A program made the position numbers and the translations under genes. From Membranipora membranacea (taxonomy: Eukaryota > Bryozoa > Gymnolaemata > Cheilostomatida > Membraniporidae): a stretch of 64,000 bases of DNA. The DNA is taken from contig OU612069.1 of the NCBI GenBank assembly GCA_914767715.1, positions 25,419,387 to 25,483,386 on the forward strand, given 5' to 3'. Below, one piece after another: positions 34,452-46,250 of the stretch; position 1 is the stretch's first letter; each line of letters opens with the position of its first letter. The notes beneath the pieces are model-generated. The model was not told the DNA's origin and did not search any database. It worked only from the letters and a program-made list of their open reading frames with translations.

Positions 34452-34900
34452 AAAACATAGCCGAGGCTAAAAATTACATTCATATAATTAGAGGGTCTGT
34501 TTGCTCATAAACAATTGAGGGTAGAGGGTAGAAAGTTGACTAATTGTACATGTATTATAGTTGTTGTTATAGTTTGTTGCAGACTTTTCTGCGTAGAAAT
34601 ATTATAGTGTTTTTAGGTATTCCACTGACATGACACATGCAGTGTTTAATTAGGCCAGTTTTTGATAATCCAGGTCAACGACAACATATTTTTGCAGGTC
34701 AAACTCTGAGTCCAAAAGAACACAAATCTTACCTCGTCTTATCAGCAGATATCTTTATGTTAGCGGTGTTAGTAGGTTTTCAGGTGGTCTTCAAACCTGT
34801 GAAGGACAGACGGATCTCTTTGATAGGAATGTGAATTTGTGTTGCCTCTGCAAAGTATTTGTCAGTGTAGTGTTTGATATTGCATTTTCTTTAACCCTTT

Positions 34901-37764
34901 TCCTCCTTCTATTGTGTGGGGTTTCACTCCATGTGACACTGAATGCTGCTACCGCTCAGGCGCCACTAAGAAGAGCAGATATTTAGATTTTAACCAACAG
35001 TTAATCTGAAAATAAAAGCGGGAAACTCAAGCTCACTATTTGTTATTGTATCCAACCCTAACAGAAACATTTCGTTAGGTAAATTGAACATTAGGTTTTA
35101 AAGCCACCCTTTTTATTTTGGTCAAGCGTATAGGTAGCTGTTATTTGCAACCGCTCACTGAAGCTAGCGAACATAACAAAGGCTACACGATTTGAAATTT
35201 GTGATACAGTTAGAGAAATAAGCATTCAGTCAAGAACTGCAGATTTTACAACTAACCTCGACAAATGAATAGAGAAAGGTGCAGCGTATTAAGATCTCAC
35301 TCCAATTAGACAGATCAAACTCTTTGTCTCCAGTCCTCCATAATCCGTACAGAGTAAAACCTTATCCATCTTCTCAGTGAAGTCTAAGTGAACTTTAGAA
35401 AACGGCGTTTTAGCTGTCCGCACCCTTCAGCTACATTATGAGAACTGGTTACCTCAACAATAGAAGCTGCAGCTTTCCACTGCTTGGTGATAGGAAAGCT
35501 AAACAGAGCAGCTATGAATAGTTTACAAGGATTATCTTAGTATTATTTGTAGAAATTAGCATTTCATGTAGCTGTACAAATTGTACACTTTGGCAGTACT
35601 TTGATTACAAAAAGCACTCAATAAATATCATCAAGTCTTCATCATTAAAGTGAAATTCTACCAAACTTACACTCTGATGGCAAAACAATTCTAAATCTCA
35701 ATAAATTACCTGTACAAATTTAACAATATGTGCAGGCTAATTTGTTTATGCTAGTGATAGTAGGATGGCAGGATAGGCTTAGAAAATTTGTATGAGATAA
35801 TATCAGACTGGGAGAGCTGGGAGACGAAGAAGTAATAAAAATTTGAGCAATCTTATTACTGAAAATAAGTTGTCGCCTACAATGACCAAGTAGTGAACAA
35901 TTTTGACCGAAGTCAAGGTTGACTAGGTTTCGATTGAACACCAGCCATGTCGCATGGATTTGACGAAATGTCTCCACAAAGTGCTGTAAGGTGGTTATAG
36001 CAGTGAGGCCTCAGGGTTATTGTTGTCATAATTGCATTTTGAATCAATTTCTTGGTTGGGAGATAACTTCAGGCTTCCAATGCTCCATACGGCGCAGTAT
36101 AAAGCTAATGTTGTGCTCTGAAATAAACACAATCATTAAATACTTAATTTGATGCGGCAACAATAATGGTTCGGCGAGCTATTTTTGAACAACATTCCAA
36201 CAACTTTTCTATCATCACGCAATTAAAATAGATATCATTATTTTCATATATTAACCATGCGCAGCAAAAATTTGCCGTTGTTGAAACCATTTTTGCCTCA
36301 TTGTGCTAAAAACTGTTTTGTGTATCGGTTAAGCTCTGCTATAAAGCTTGATAATACAGCATACAAATCAGATTTGTCCTCTCTTAGTATGCGTTTCAGT
36401 AGCTAAAACACAACAGGTGCCTATCAGGAATCCAATGTGAGAAACTGACACAAAGTTATATACTGATGGATGGATATCTCAACAATAAGCCTTATTCTGT
36501 GTTCTACCACAGACCCATGGTTTCATATCAGTAGAATGATATGATAAAGGAGCAACATCACAAAACAGCTCGTTTCTTTGAGGTTGAAATAGATTATCCA
36601 ATCGCTATGGATCAGTTGAGGTTGGCGTCAGTTTATTTTCAAAGTATTTCGAAACTTCAGGGGCTGTAATTGATAAGCGCATGTGTAAAATATTTTAAAT
36701 TCAAATATAGGTTTCGTCGTTTAAAAAGCAGAGACCAGAAGGGAACTTGAGATTCTTTTTCCATCTTGTACAGATTCCTGAGAGCTTAAAACAACCCTTT
36801 TCCCTGCCCAAACCAAGTTTAAATAAGGGCAAAGAGTAAGAGGGCCCATCGGCAAAGTATACCATACGATCTAACTGAGAAAACGAGCTTCAAAGTCTTC
36901 TTTTTAGCACAATCAAAAGCGCCAATAATATGGGGGGGGGGCTTCTTTTCCTCATAATTAGGAAACTTAATTCAACAATCAGTTTTTAACCTAAACCTCT
37001 CAAATAAACAATTGTATACTCCTTACTTGTCCCTGCTTTCTGAGACTGCGACAGTGAAAATGTTTCAGCATAAGAATCCTATTTGGGAAGTTATGGGCTC
37101 TCAAATTTTTAGAGTGAGAGCCGTCAATCGGCATTAAGAATCAGCCGATATGAGCGTTCAATGTTGCATCAACGACAGGATGTCAATGACACATTCTTTA
37201 ACTCCATTCCAACATCAATCATAATCAAATTTAGCCTGTATTGATCATATTTTATACCCCAAGAACCAAATAACACTGAAAAGTAAGTTCTCCAGTGGCT
37301 ACAAAATGTGCATTTGATGGATTATGACATTATTTTTCAAGCTGATATGGTAATGTGTCACTCTGTGTCACTCTGTGTCCGTAAATAAAGATATGAGTAG
37401 AAGTGCATCAACATTATAATATGCGATTATATCCGATGATGCAAATACTGCACACACATCTTCTGTCGAAGCCGATATATTGTGCTGGCATTCCATCTCC
37501 ATCTTTATACAGTAGTAGAGATATACACATGAGGCGGTTTGAGGTGCCATTACACTTTCAGTATGGTATAATAAATATATAAAGGTTCTACAATGAAATA
37601 TTGTTATTGAATTTTCTGTCTAATCAATTTGATGCTCTCTTATAAAAGATTTTCATGCTTAATACAAGACAAAAGCCATTGGTCAAAAATAGATTGCTTT
37701 GATTGAGTATGCAGCTCTTCCATATACAACCTGGGACCTTGGCCTGTATTATTCAATATACAAT
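34901..37764. other. Gene-free stretch
   Basis: No supported gene. Open frames are short (85 codons at most, at 35720-35977) and without recognisable domains. A G run lies near 36933. Confidence 0.4.
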
Positions 37765-39202
37765 CTAATCTGAGTATAAGTATGTGCCGTCATCAGTAAC
37801 AGTATCGTCTGCAGTCATCCTCTTCTCGGACTCTTGATCTGCAGCATATCCTGAGTTTGTTTGTGAGTCAGAGTCCTTGTCGATCTCGGCCTCATAACCT
37901 TGAGCTTGCGGAGATGGAGGGTGAAGGTAATTGTCTGCCCCTGTCCGGGTATTAAAGACTGTCGGTGCAGAAGTTGACAACCTGCCAATATCTGAATCAT
38001 GAGCGATCTCTTCCTCTGATGTACAAACCTGAAGTGTAGAATGTGGTCGGCAAAGCTGCCTCCGTTATTTTCACCACCGGTGTTGTTGTCGCTTTTTATG
38101 GTGAGTGGTACTTTATAATGTTGCCTTTTTATTATTTGTAGAGGGGTAGGTGGAGGCAAGTCTACATATATCTCACTGTATATGTGCTCATAGTCACCTG
38201 AATCTGGAATATGGATCGTTAATTTATTTAAACTTTGATAAATATTTTCTGACCATCCTGCATTTTAACCCTGATCATGTGATATACTATTGTGTGTATA
38301 TCTCTGATCGATAGAGAGTGAATTATTTCACATAGAATGAGTACCTTCAATAGGAATTAGGGGTGGCAACCCGTGGCCAATTGCATTAATTAGGAAAGTG
38401 TTAGGTACTCATAATAAATTTAATCTAACAATCAGAGATACACATGTTAATAGTGTTGTCTCAATGTCAGTGTGTGTGAACATTTCTTTTACCTGCAGTA
38501 AAGTACACAATGGACTCGGTTCTCACAGAAAGTTACAGTGTTTTGAGTGTTTGTATTCCAGTCAGTTCTAAATCATTTTATTCATAACATGAAATTTCAA
38601 GACACACCAAAGCGCTGAATTTTGAACAAAATTATGACCCAACTTATACTGCTGAAAATAATGACTTAATAATTACTGAAGATATTGATAGCTAGAGGAA
38701 ACTGTTGACACTTACCTCTCCTTTCGTCGCTAGATCCAAGCTTTGTCTCCTCTTTATTTGATGATCTATCAAAATAATCAATAACATATCAGAGCAAATT
38801 TATAGAAATTCCTGAGGAATTTGACAGTAATGTGCGTGGTTCAAGTATCATAATAATCCTTATCAGTAAAAGTTCTGTAAAATTATAAACAATTAATCAT
38901 AACTTGCTAGAAACCCTCAGCTACATAAGATTGTATTTGTTTTATCTCCTATGGATGGACACTATATGGTGTCAGCATTTCGGAATGTGTTCATATCCGC
39001 AGCCAGCAATACAACAATATCCTCGTCACTTCGCCTGTTGACATCAGGGGTTACATAACTTACAGTGACGGTCTAGCTTTGAGCGTCCTTATGACACACA
39101 TAGAAGATAGTATCAGTACAATGAGTCCTACTACAGCAGGGAGTATCATGATAGTACTCTGTCGGAGAAATTCACTTGGTTGTCCCTCTGCCTCTGATCC
39201 TG
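37765..39202 (-). pseudogene. Second transmembrane/cytoplasmic-tail exon set (distal cassette), frameshifted tail
   Basis: Three exons parallel the last three exons of the receptor gene at 40487-43944: transmembrane exon 39064-39202, 50-bp linker exon 38716-38765, and tail exon 37765-38203. The transmembrane segment reads IMILPAVVGLIVLILSSMCV, followed by basic residues. The tail begins DSGDYEHIYSEIYVDLPPP. Splice phases equal those of the proximal set. Relative to the proximal tail, one base is missing near 38037-38050. The original C-terminus (ending GTYLYSD) lies in another frame, and the frame actually read stops at about 37815. No ectodomain exons lie between this set and the proximal gene. 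It is either a decayed duplicate or an alternative 3' end that would keep the tyrosine motifs. Confidence 0.65.
38272..38462 (-). mobile_element. MITE, family F, copy 2
   Basis: Reverse-complement relative of 8555-8762. Shared blocks are ATATCTCTGATCGATAGAG, GAATTAGGGGTGG, TTAGGTACTCA and AATCAGAGATACACATGTTA. It sits in the intron between the tail and linker exons of the distal cassette. Confidence 0.6.
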
Positions 39203-40486
39203 CTGCAGGAAAAAAAGAAGTTATTTGTTCCAGAAGAGCCGATGGTAAATCCTATTCATCAATCATAATAACAACCTTATATCAATACACTCAATTGATG
39301 GGAAGAGAAAATAACACAATATGAACATCAGTTTGGATATCTGCGGTAGATGTACATATGAGTAATGTTTGGCATTGTCTGAACAGAAGCGGCAATACAC
39401 TCAATGGAACACAACTGAAGATGTTATTAACATGCCACCAGAACGGAAGCAAAGTATAAATTGATGGCTCTCACACTCATCACACCACCAGCTGATGGTT
39501 CCGCTGACTTCATATGACTAAAACAGTCCTATATAGTCCTACAAGCTATTGTAGATGTCAACCTTAAGTTAAGGGGCACATATGCTAACACTCCAGGGTC
39601 TGCTCACAATGTGGCTATGTGGAGGCGCTCTCCTCTCTTCGAGACTTACAATCGCTCTATGACTACGCTTTATGTTTGCACGTTGCAAGTCATTGACATG
39701 GTGATAGGCTCATAATTGTAAACTGTATAAGTTGATCCCATTTACGTAAAACAATTTTGGCATGTCAATGACAGTGATATTTTTGGTGCTTCCTGTACTT
39801 TATTAACACACTTATCATAATTAAGACTTCCCAAAGCGATCTTTGTTCACAACTTTTTTTGCTGGCAGGAGGGTGATGTTTTTCATCCAGCCAAAAGTGG
39901 AATCAGTATGAGTCTGCTTGGACAAGTGCAGAAAAATTTATTCTCTTGACCTCTCCATGCATTTCAGGGGTTCTATTATACTGTTTATTAAACCCTCTAA
40001 ATAAAACTGGTGAAATCGCAGATTGCAAGCATTGCAGAATCACTGCTAGTGTGTTGGATAATAATCAGAAAATAATATGTCTTATCTTAATTGATTGTTG
40101 TTACTGCAGATGACTGGGGCATTGATGAGGGAATTTATTGACCACAGACTGTCATTTCGATTCTATAATTATAATGAATAGCCAAATTCCTTATAGAACA
40201 GTGTCAATTATTGTCCATTACCTAAGAATAGGTAGTCAACCGATTTGCCTTTTTTACGGCAGAAGAAATATTAGAGAGTATATCAAACTAACTTGCGACA
40301 TCATTCAGGGAAAAGGAAGCATGTTGATATAAATAACACTGCATGAGAAGCTAGAAAACTCAGTTGCAGTCGTAGCATAGAGGCAACGGTTTAATAGTGT
40401 CTGTCAAAATATGTTATGCTCTGCGATAAAATATGGATATCAAGTTTTCTGTCTGGTTAACTGAGCCCTTATTTAGGACTTGGTGT
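39203..40486. other. Spacer between the two tail cassettes
   Basis: No exon could be supported here. The spacer is 1.3 kb, too short and without homology to the 0.9-kb propeller exon, so the distal cassette has no ectodomain of its own. Confidence 0.5.
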
Positions 40487-43400
40487 TTAATACACAATCT
40501 TATCTGAATACAAGTATGTGTCGTTATCAGTAACATTATCTTCTGCTATTTCTATCTGCCAGGATTTATGATCTGCGGCAGGCTTAGAGTTTGTGTAACA
40601 TTCTATATGTGAGCGTCCATGTAGCTCTGGATTATGAGAAGTTGGGGTGGAGATGTATCTCCAAGGCTCTGTGGTGTGCACATGAGGACCATCCTGTTCT
40701 TGCCTCAGTTGTTCAGGTGATCTCGATACATCAGAGGAATATGCGCTCTGTTCTTCTGATATACAGTCCTGAAGTGTAGAGTTTGGTTGGACAAAGCTGC
40801 CTCCATCCATTTCAGTACTAGTTGAGCCTTTGCCGGCAGGGAGTGATACTTCATAACTTCGCGTTTTGATTAACGGCAGAGGAATAGGTGGAGGCAAGTC
40901 TTCATATATCTCACTGTATATGTGCTCGTAGTCACCAGAATCTATAATATTGACATTCTTTTCATCTGCTATGAAACAAATTTTAATTTATCTGGCAAGC
41001 ACAACATAAAAATTGACAGTGTGAACTATGAAAGCAGCTGGTGTAAATTGTTATTTAATTCAGAATACGAAAAATGAACTACTCAAGTACCCTGAATTTT
41101 TTCAGTTTACAGAGGACTGGGCAGCAGTTCGAGCATTTAACGATCTCTTTTCTAAATTTTAAGGCAGAATGACAAGTGCAGAGTGACCATATATCATTTT
41201 AAAGAGCTCAAAAAGTTATACAAGCTGTTAAGTTCTGAAGGTCCTGACAAATTCTCTGTAATTTTAAGGGTTTTTTCACAAATTGACTTTCGCTTTTAAA
41301 GCTGTCCCTCAACCATAGGCTACAAGTCTGAAGTGGAGGCAATAAGCTTAGAATGATATCCAATCTCGAGTGATCTAGTATTATAAGGTATTCCCACGAT
41401 AGTAGCTCTCTGTTTTTGTTGCGCATGCCCCTTTACCTCTCTCGCTTTCTGCAGGGGATAAAAATCCTGGGAAGGCCCCATCAGGACCCAATAAAATTTT
41501 GAATTTTTGGAAGGTTGGTGCACACTAGGTCCCTATATTGCTAATCACAGTATTAGGAGCATTCCAATGAGACAAAAAAAAGTACATCTATCAGTTCTGC
41601 TTAAAAAAGCAGATATTGATCATTGATCAGCAGATGGTACTATCATAGACTTATTAATAAACCTATACAGGCCTTTGAAAATTGTTTTACAATCAGCCGC
41701 GCCTTGTTATCAAGTCTATGGGTACTATCAATCTGGCAAGACTCTACGCTAGAGGAATCAGTTGGCACTTACCTCTCCTTTCGTTGCTAGATTCAAGCTT
41801 TGGTTCCTCTTGATTTGAAGATCTACAGAAAAGAAGAAATGTCGATCAGAGCTTAATTAAAATGTATTTTTTTACAAAACTATTACTGTCTGCCAAAGTT
41901 TGGTGGTTGATAATTGTAAATTTTTTATGAGTTACAGCAGGATAACTTTTAGAGGTCTTGAAAATCTTATCAAATGATCCACATACTCATTTTTGCATAT
42001 CAACTAGCAATGCTGTAAATATATATATCTTTTATCCTTTCTCCTGCATGGCTGGAAATTTGTGTGGAGTCAGCAGACTAAAACAGTCATCCAAGCAACT
42101 GTAAATATTTCCTTCACACCTGACAACAACAACAATTACATGACTTACACAGATTGTTTAGCTTTGAGTTTCCTTTGAACACATAAAGCAGCTAGTATCA
42201 GTACAATGAGTCCTACTACGGCAGGGATTATAATGATGATAATATTCTGTCGAGGAGACTCAGTCTGCTTTCCCTGTGATCCTGCTGTGAAAGGTAACAG
42301 AAAAATGGAATATAATAAAAATTAGCAGCAACTCCGACAATAATGTCAACACCATCAGCAACAAGAGGATATTTTAAACCAAACACAACCATACTAACAT
42401 TCAACCAAGGGATTCGGTTGTTCACTTACTCGAATTTGACGTTGGAGCAATTGGAGAACTGAAGCCCTCTCTTTCTCCTAAAAATAAATGTGAGAAAAAG
42501 TCAAGGCAATAGAACAACAACAATAAAACCACTAATAACGACAAGATATACAACAGCATGATCTAACAATTGGGGCACAAAGCAGGTAAGCCAGGGTTCC
42601 TAGGTGGCTACTCCTCTCAGTTTTTTTTAGAGTTACCTCCCATGTGAGAGAAGAGGAGAAAACTCTGTAGAAATAGGAACAAACATGAAGAAGAATCTTG
42701 CTAAAAGGTATTCACTTTGTTATAAATCACTCACTGGAGTCTGTGGGTGGCTCACTTGGTGTCTGGAATTTCACCTCTTCTCCTGATGTAAGATAAAACA
42801 AATATGATATTTGATATGTATGTGTCACACTTTTCAGATTCTCCTCTTGTAAAAGTTGTTATGCATTTTTACTGTTAGATTTCATAGGTAAATCTATGCA
42901 TTGCCCAACCAAGTCTTTGCATAAAATGAGTAACTAGAGAAAATATATTGGCACCATTATTATATCATTTTGATTTTCTGAAGCTTTGTTCGCCCTGAAG
43001 TCCTTACCGGCTTCAAACAGAGAAACTTTCCATATTCCCTGTTCGCTTCCCACATACACCTCTCCAGATTGTGTGACAGTGAGGGACTGCGCTCCAGGTA
43101 TAGTGCAACTGTCAGGATTAATCCCGTCAATGATTGTATCACATAAAGTAGTAACAATATTATTTCCTTTGTCAACCAGTCGCAGCCTGCTGTTTCCTTT
43201 ATCAGCGACCAAAAGAAGGGTGTCATTGAAGAACTCAATTTCTTGAGGGAATCTGAATTTCGCTTCAGACAGTGTGCCATCTTGATAGCCTAATGAATCA
43301 CGGCTCGTTAAGTAGCCAGTGGTAGAAAGTGCACTGTTCTCATTTATTATACGATGTACCCATCGTATATCACTGGTTACCATGTAAAGAATCCCATTAC

Positions 43401-43944
43401 TTGCAAGCGCCAAACCGACAGGACCATATGCAGCACTAAAGGAATGCCAATACACAGTATTTCGGCTGATGAGATCAAATTCTCTAACTGCAACATTGCC
43501 ATAATCACTGATGAAGTATCTGTCCCTCTTAGGAGAATTGATGATTTTTGAAGGGTCATTAAATTTTGTGATGAGCCCATTATCGTTACCACTTTCCCCA
43601 CAAACACCGGCGAGATGAGACGTGTTATACTGAACACCGATGTTTCCTGAAGCGCCGTACTTCAGTACTCCCCTGATGCAGTGATTTCCCTGATCAACGA
43701 GAATCCAGAAGGTACTGTTTACTTGTACAAATCCGCTGATGACATTGAACATTGCCGCTGTTCCTTGTCCTTCAACATAGGTATGACTGTTGGGCTGTCC
43801 CACGAGAATGGATGATTGTAGTGTATTTGTGTTGAGCTGCTTAAAAGCAGATCGATCTGAGTAGAGAAGGTATCCAGGTCGAAACTTATCTTCTTCAATG
43901 TGCCAGACCTCCATTGTGTCGTCATAAAATCTCTCCATCTCGGC
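40487..43944 (-). CDS. NHL-type beta-propeller single-pass receptor with tyrosine-motif tail
   Basis: Six exons join in frame: 43008-43944, 42735-42782, 42430-42477, 42149-42284, 41773-41822, 40487-40968 (1701 bp, stop included). Exon 1 encodes an NHL/six-bladed-propeller-like ectodomain. Repeat motifs are WILVDQGNHCIR (about residue 80), YFISDYGNVAVREFD (about 145) and LLLVADKGNSRLRLVD (about 245). Two homologous 48-bp phase-1 exons form a Ser/Pro-rich stalk. Exon 4 encodes the membrane span (NIIIIIIPAVVGLIVLILAA) and a basic stop-transfer. The tail has YEHI-YSEI-YEDL in a row, then PPPIPLP. The family assignment rests on the propeller motifs. Binding of SH2/SH3 adaptors is inferred from motif type. 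The true N-terminus and signal peptide are unresolved; a candidate first exon is at 44842-44874. Confidence 0.78.
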
Positions 43945-44841
43945 CTGAAACGATAGAAAACAATCCTAGACTACCCGTGTCAGATGTAATGTTTTGGATT
44001 TAAAGTCAATCAAGAAATCACAGCCCATCATAAACACTGTCAAAACAGGAAGTTATCGATAGCTAGCATTGTTTGGTATTGGCTTTGAACTCATGCATTC
44101 ATGACCGTAGTAGACAACTTAACGCCAGTTTTCTCACCGGTGTGTACGGATGGAATGGATCAAGGAATGGTCAACAATGCGGTATGATTCATTTTTAACA
44201 ATGTCTGTGTCAGATGTTTTGTTATTTTGTGCAACCGATATCTAACCCTGAAACCATTGGCCACCATAAGAACCTTCAAAACAGGCGGGAGTCATCTAGA
44301 AATAATTACATTATATCTTGTCCCTAATCTTCGATGAACTTTGAAAACACTCCAATCTTTCTTTCTTACCGGTGTGGTGTTGTTTGTGGATAAGGTCTGA
44401 TCTCCAGATGCCAATATCATTCCTGTTGAAATCTACCGGATACAAAACAGTCGTCTTTAGTCTTAAATTGATATCTTGAGGATGCAGAAACTTATATGAA
44501 GTCAACTTGATTTGGTAAAAACTCTTTTATTATACAGCTCTGGTATGCTATTTTTTTATAAGCTCCAATGTACTATAGAAGGGCGTAAACTATCATTGGC
44601 GAATGTGATGACCTTCAATGTACCACAAGTAACAGGGCAAAGCGTAACTTATGGATTCAGTTTTGATGATTTCGCCCCCTGTTTTCTTTCAACATTTTCT
44701 GCGGATAGTCTTGCAACGAGGCAAAAAGTCTGAGCTTGAAGTATCAACAATTCAATCTTTACTGAAATACATAATTCAAGTCGTAGAGATTTTCCTGGCT
44801 TGCAGTAGTTGATTAATAAGGAAGTCTGTTTGACTACATAC

Positions 44842-44874
44842 CAGTAATACAGCTGTGTGTACCATCATATCCAT
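44842..44874 (-). CDS. Candidate first coding exon of the NHL receptor
   Basis: An ATG in reasonable context (GGGGAATGG) starts MDMMVHTAVLL and runs into a consensus donor (CTG/GTATGTAG) in phase 0, matching the phase-0 acceptor of the propeller exon at 43944. The resulting N-terminus is hydrophobic but short for a signal peptide, so another exon may intervene. The propeller exon could instead begin translation at its own ATG (43938). Confidence 0.25.
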
Positions 44875-45764
44875 TCCCCTAGCTGTTGATTAAGATTTCA
44901 TCTCATGACTGCCTACCTCCTTCTTATCTGGTCTCTTTCACTGAACTGCGTGCCACTATTATGTCTACTATTATTATCTAGCAATAAACTTGGCAAGTAG
45001 CTTACTAAAAAAACGAGTCATGCCAATGACAGAGCTTTACTTTGTGTTCAAAAAGTTATCAGACTTCACATTAAAAGTAATGACTTGGTGACAAGCATAG
45101 GATGCATGACTGCATACATCGCTCATTCTACGTAAGCAACTTGAAAATCTTGGCACCTGAGAGCTAAGTTTTATAACTTCTATTTCTGTAATCAATCTAA
45201 GCTTTAGATGTATTCAGTACATTTTACCACATTCACACAAATAGCACCAAAATTAACTTCTAGCAGACTAAATAATGTGCAAACATAGGTTTATTTTAAA
45301 AAGTCATCGATCAATTTTACCAGGAGAGACTTTTATGAGGCAACTTGTTTCCATTGTGATTATCATTTAGACACATTACTATCAACGATGCATTGCTACT
45401 TCCTCACGGTATTTAAGTTTTTATTCGTCATTTTGCCATGTTATGAATGCCTTTTTTTGTAAAGCGACCCCTCATAGGAACAAACCTTCACAACAAGTGT
45501 TGCATCATTTTTGTTTGACCTGTTTTAGATTTCAGCACATTGTGTCCAAGCAGCTAAGAAAAATACTTCCCTCCGTTATCTCAAATACATGTAACAACAT
45601 AAACCAGTGGCTCACATTGCTGGCAAAATGGTTCAACGTTGATTTAAGTTTGTGGGTAGTTGTCAAAGTTTAACTACAAGATCACTTCGATACTGCTAAG
45701 ATTCAAATAAAAGTTTAATATTGGTCATCTACATCATCAAATGAAATTTAAAAAGAGAACAAAT

Positions 45765-46250
45765 GAGCTCTTATTTATGCCTCAATTCCGAGTTGTCCTC
45801 TCTCCAGCTTGGTACTTTTAACCCAAGCCGCATAGGAGAAACCTGCTGAAAGAGGGTTATATTGAAAACCGCTAACGTTAGGATAAAAATTATTTTTGTT
45901 TCAGAGTCTGCACTATTGAAAACCCTGTGAGACAGGGTTTCCAAATCATTGGAGGCTTGAATGTTGATAAATCTTAATTTTAGTGACAAAACTCATGAAA
46001 TATTCTGCCAAATTGTCCGCAAAACAGGCGGAAAATGCTATAATTGATTATCCAAATACTAAAATTATTTCCCAAACTATGTCCATATCAGTTTTCAATG
46101 TTGCAGATTCTAAATAAAAAATAATTTTGATCTTATTATAAGCGGTTTTCAAGATAACCCTCTTTTCAGCACGTTTTCCCTATGCGGCGTGGGTTAAAAA
46201 TACCAAACTGGAGAGAGGACAACTCCAAATTGAGGCCTAAATCAGAGCTC
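45765..46250. mobile_element. Foldback/MITE element with ~130-bp inverted arms
   Basis: GAGCTC ends at 45765 and 46250. The arms share TGCCTCAATT / AATTGAGG, CTCTCTCCAG / CTGGAGAGAG, TTTTTAACCCA / TGGGTTAAAAA and GAAAACCGCT / AGCGGTTTTC. The unique centre (about 45895-46120) has a small GTGAGACAGGG hairpin. The same element, opposite in orientation and cut by the window edge, lies at 1-327. It has no coding capacity. Confidence 0.82.

Larger units (their letters stand above)
26640..34900 (-). repeat. Degenerate tandem array of Ig-exon-bearing units
   Basis: At least five units of roughly 1.0-1.6 kb recur. Landmarks on the plus strand are: an acceptor-side block CTGGATCAACCT (27643, 28690, 33354, 34440, diverged 32266); a donor-side block CACAACTCTYACCTTGTCA (27400, 28512, 32077, 33152, 34246; diverged 34710); a TCTTACCTGCAC block (27940, 31523, 33814); and a CAGCTAACTG / AATCATCCTA block (26908, 28133, 31691, 33957). 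In minus orientation the two blocks at each exon are a splice acceptor (TTTTAG) and a donor (ACAAG followed by GTGAGA). Most exon copies carry stops or frameshifts, so the array looks like decaying duplicated exons of an Ig-type gene. Confidence 0.65.

Noticed and set aside
42934-43007. C-terminal extension of the propeller frame (after FEAG)
   Set aside because: It lies beyond a consensus donor (GCCG/GTAAGG) whose phase matches the stalk exon; read as intron.
44130-44505. Two C2H2 zinc-finger-linker-like fragments ending HTG before GTRAG (minus strand)
   Set aside because: No Cys pair or complete finger is present and the phase does not fit the neighbouring propeller exon; probably coincidence or a remote relic.
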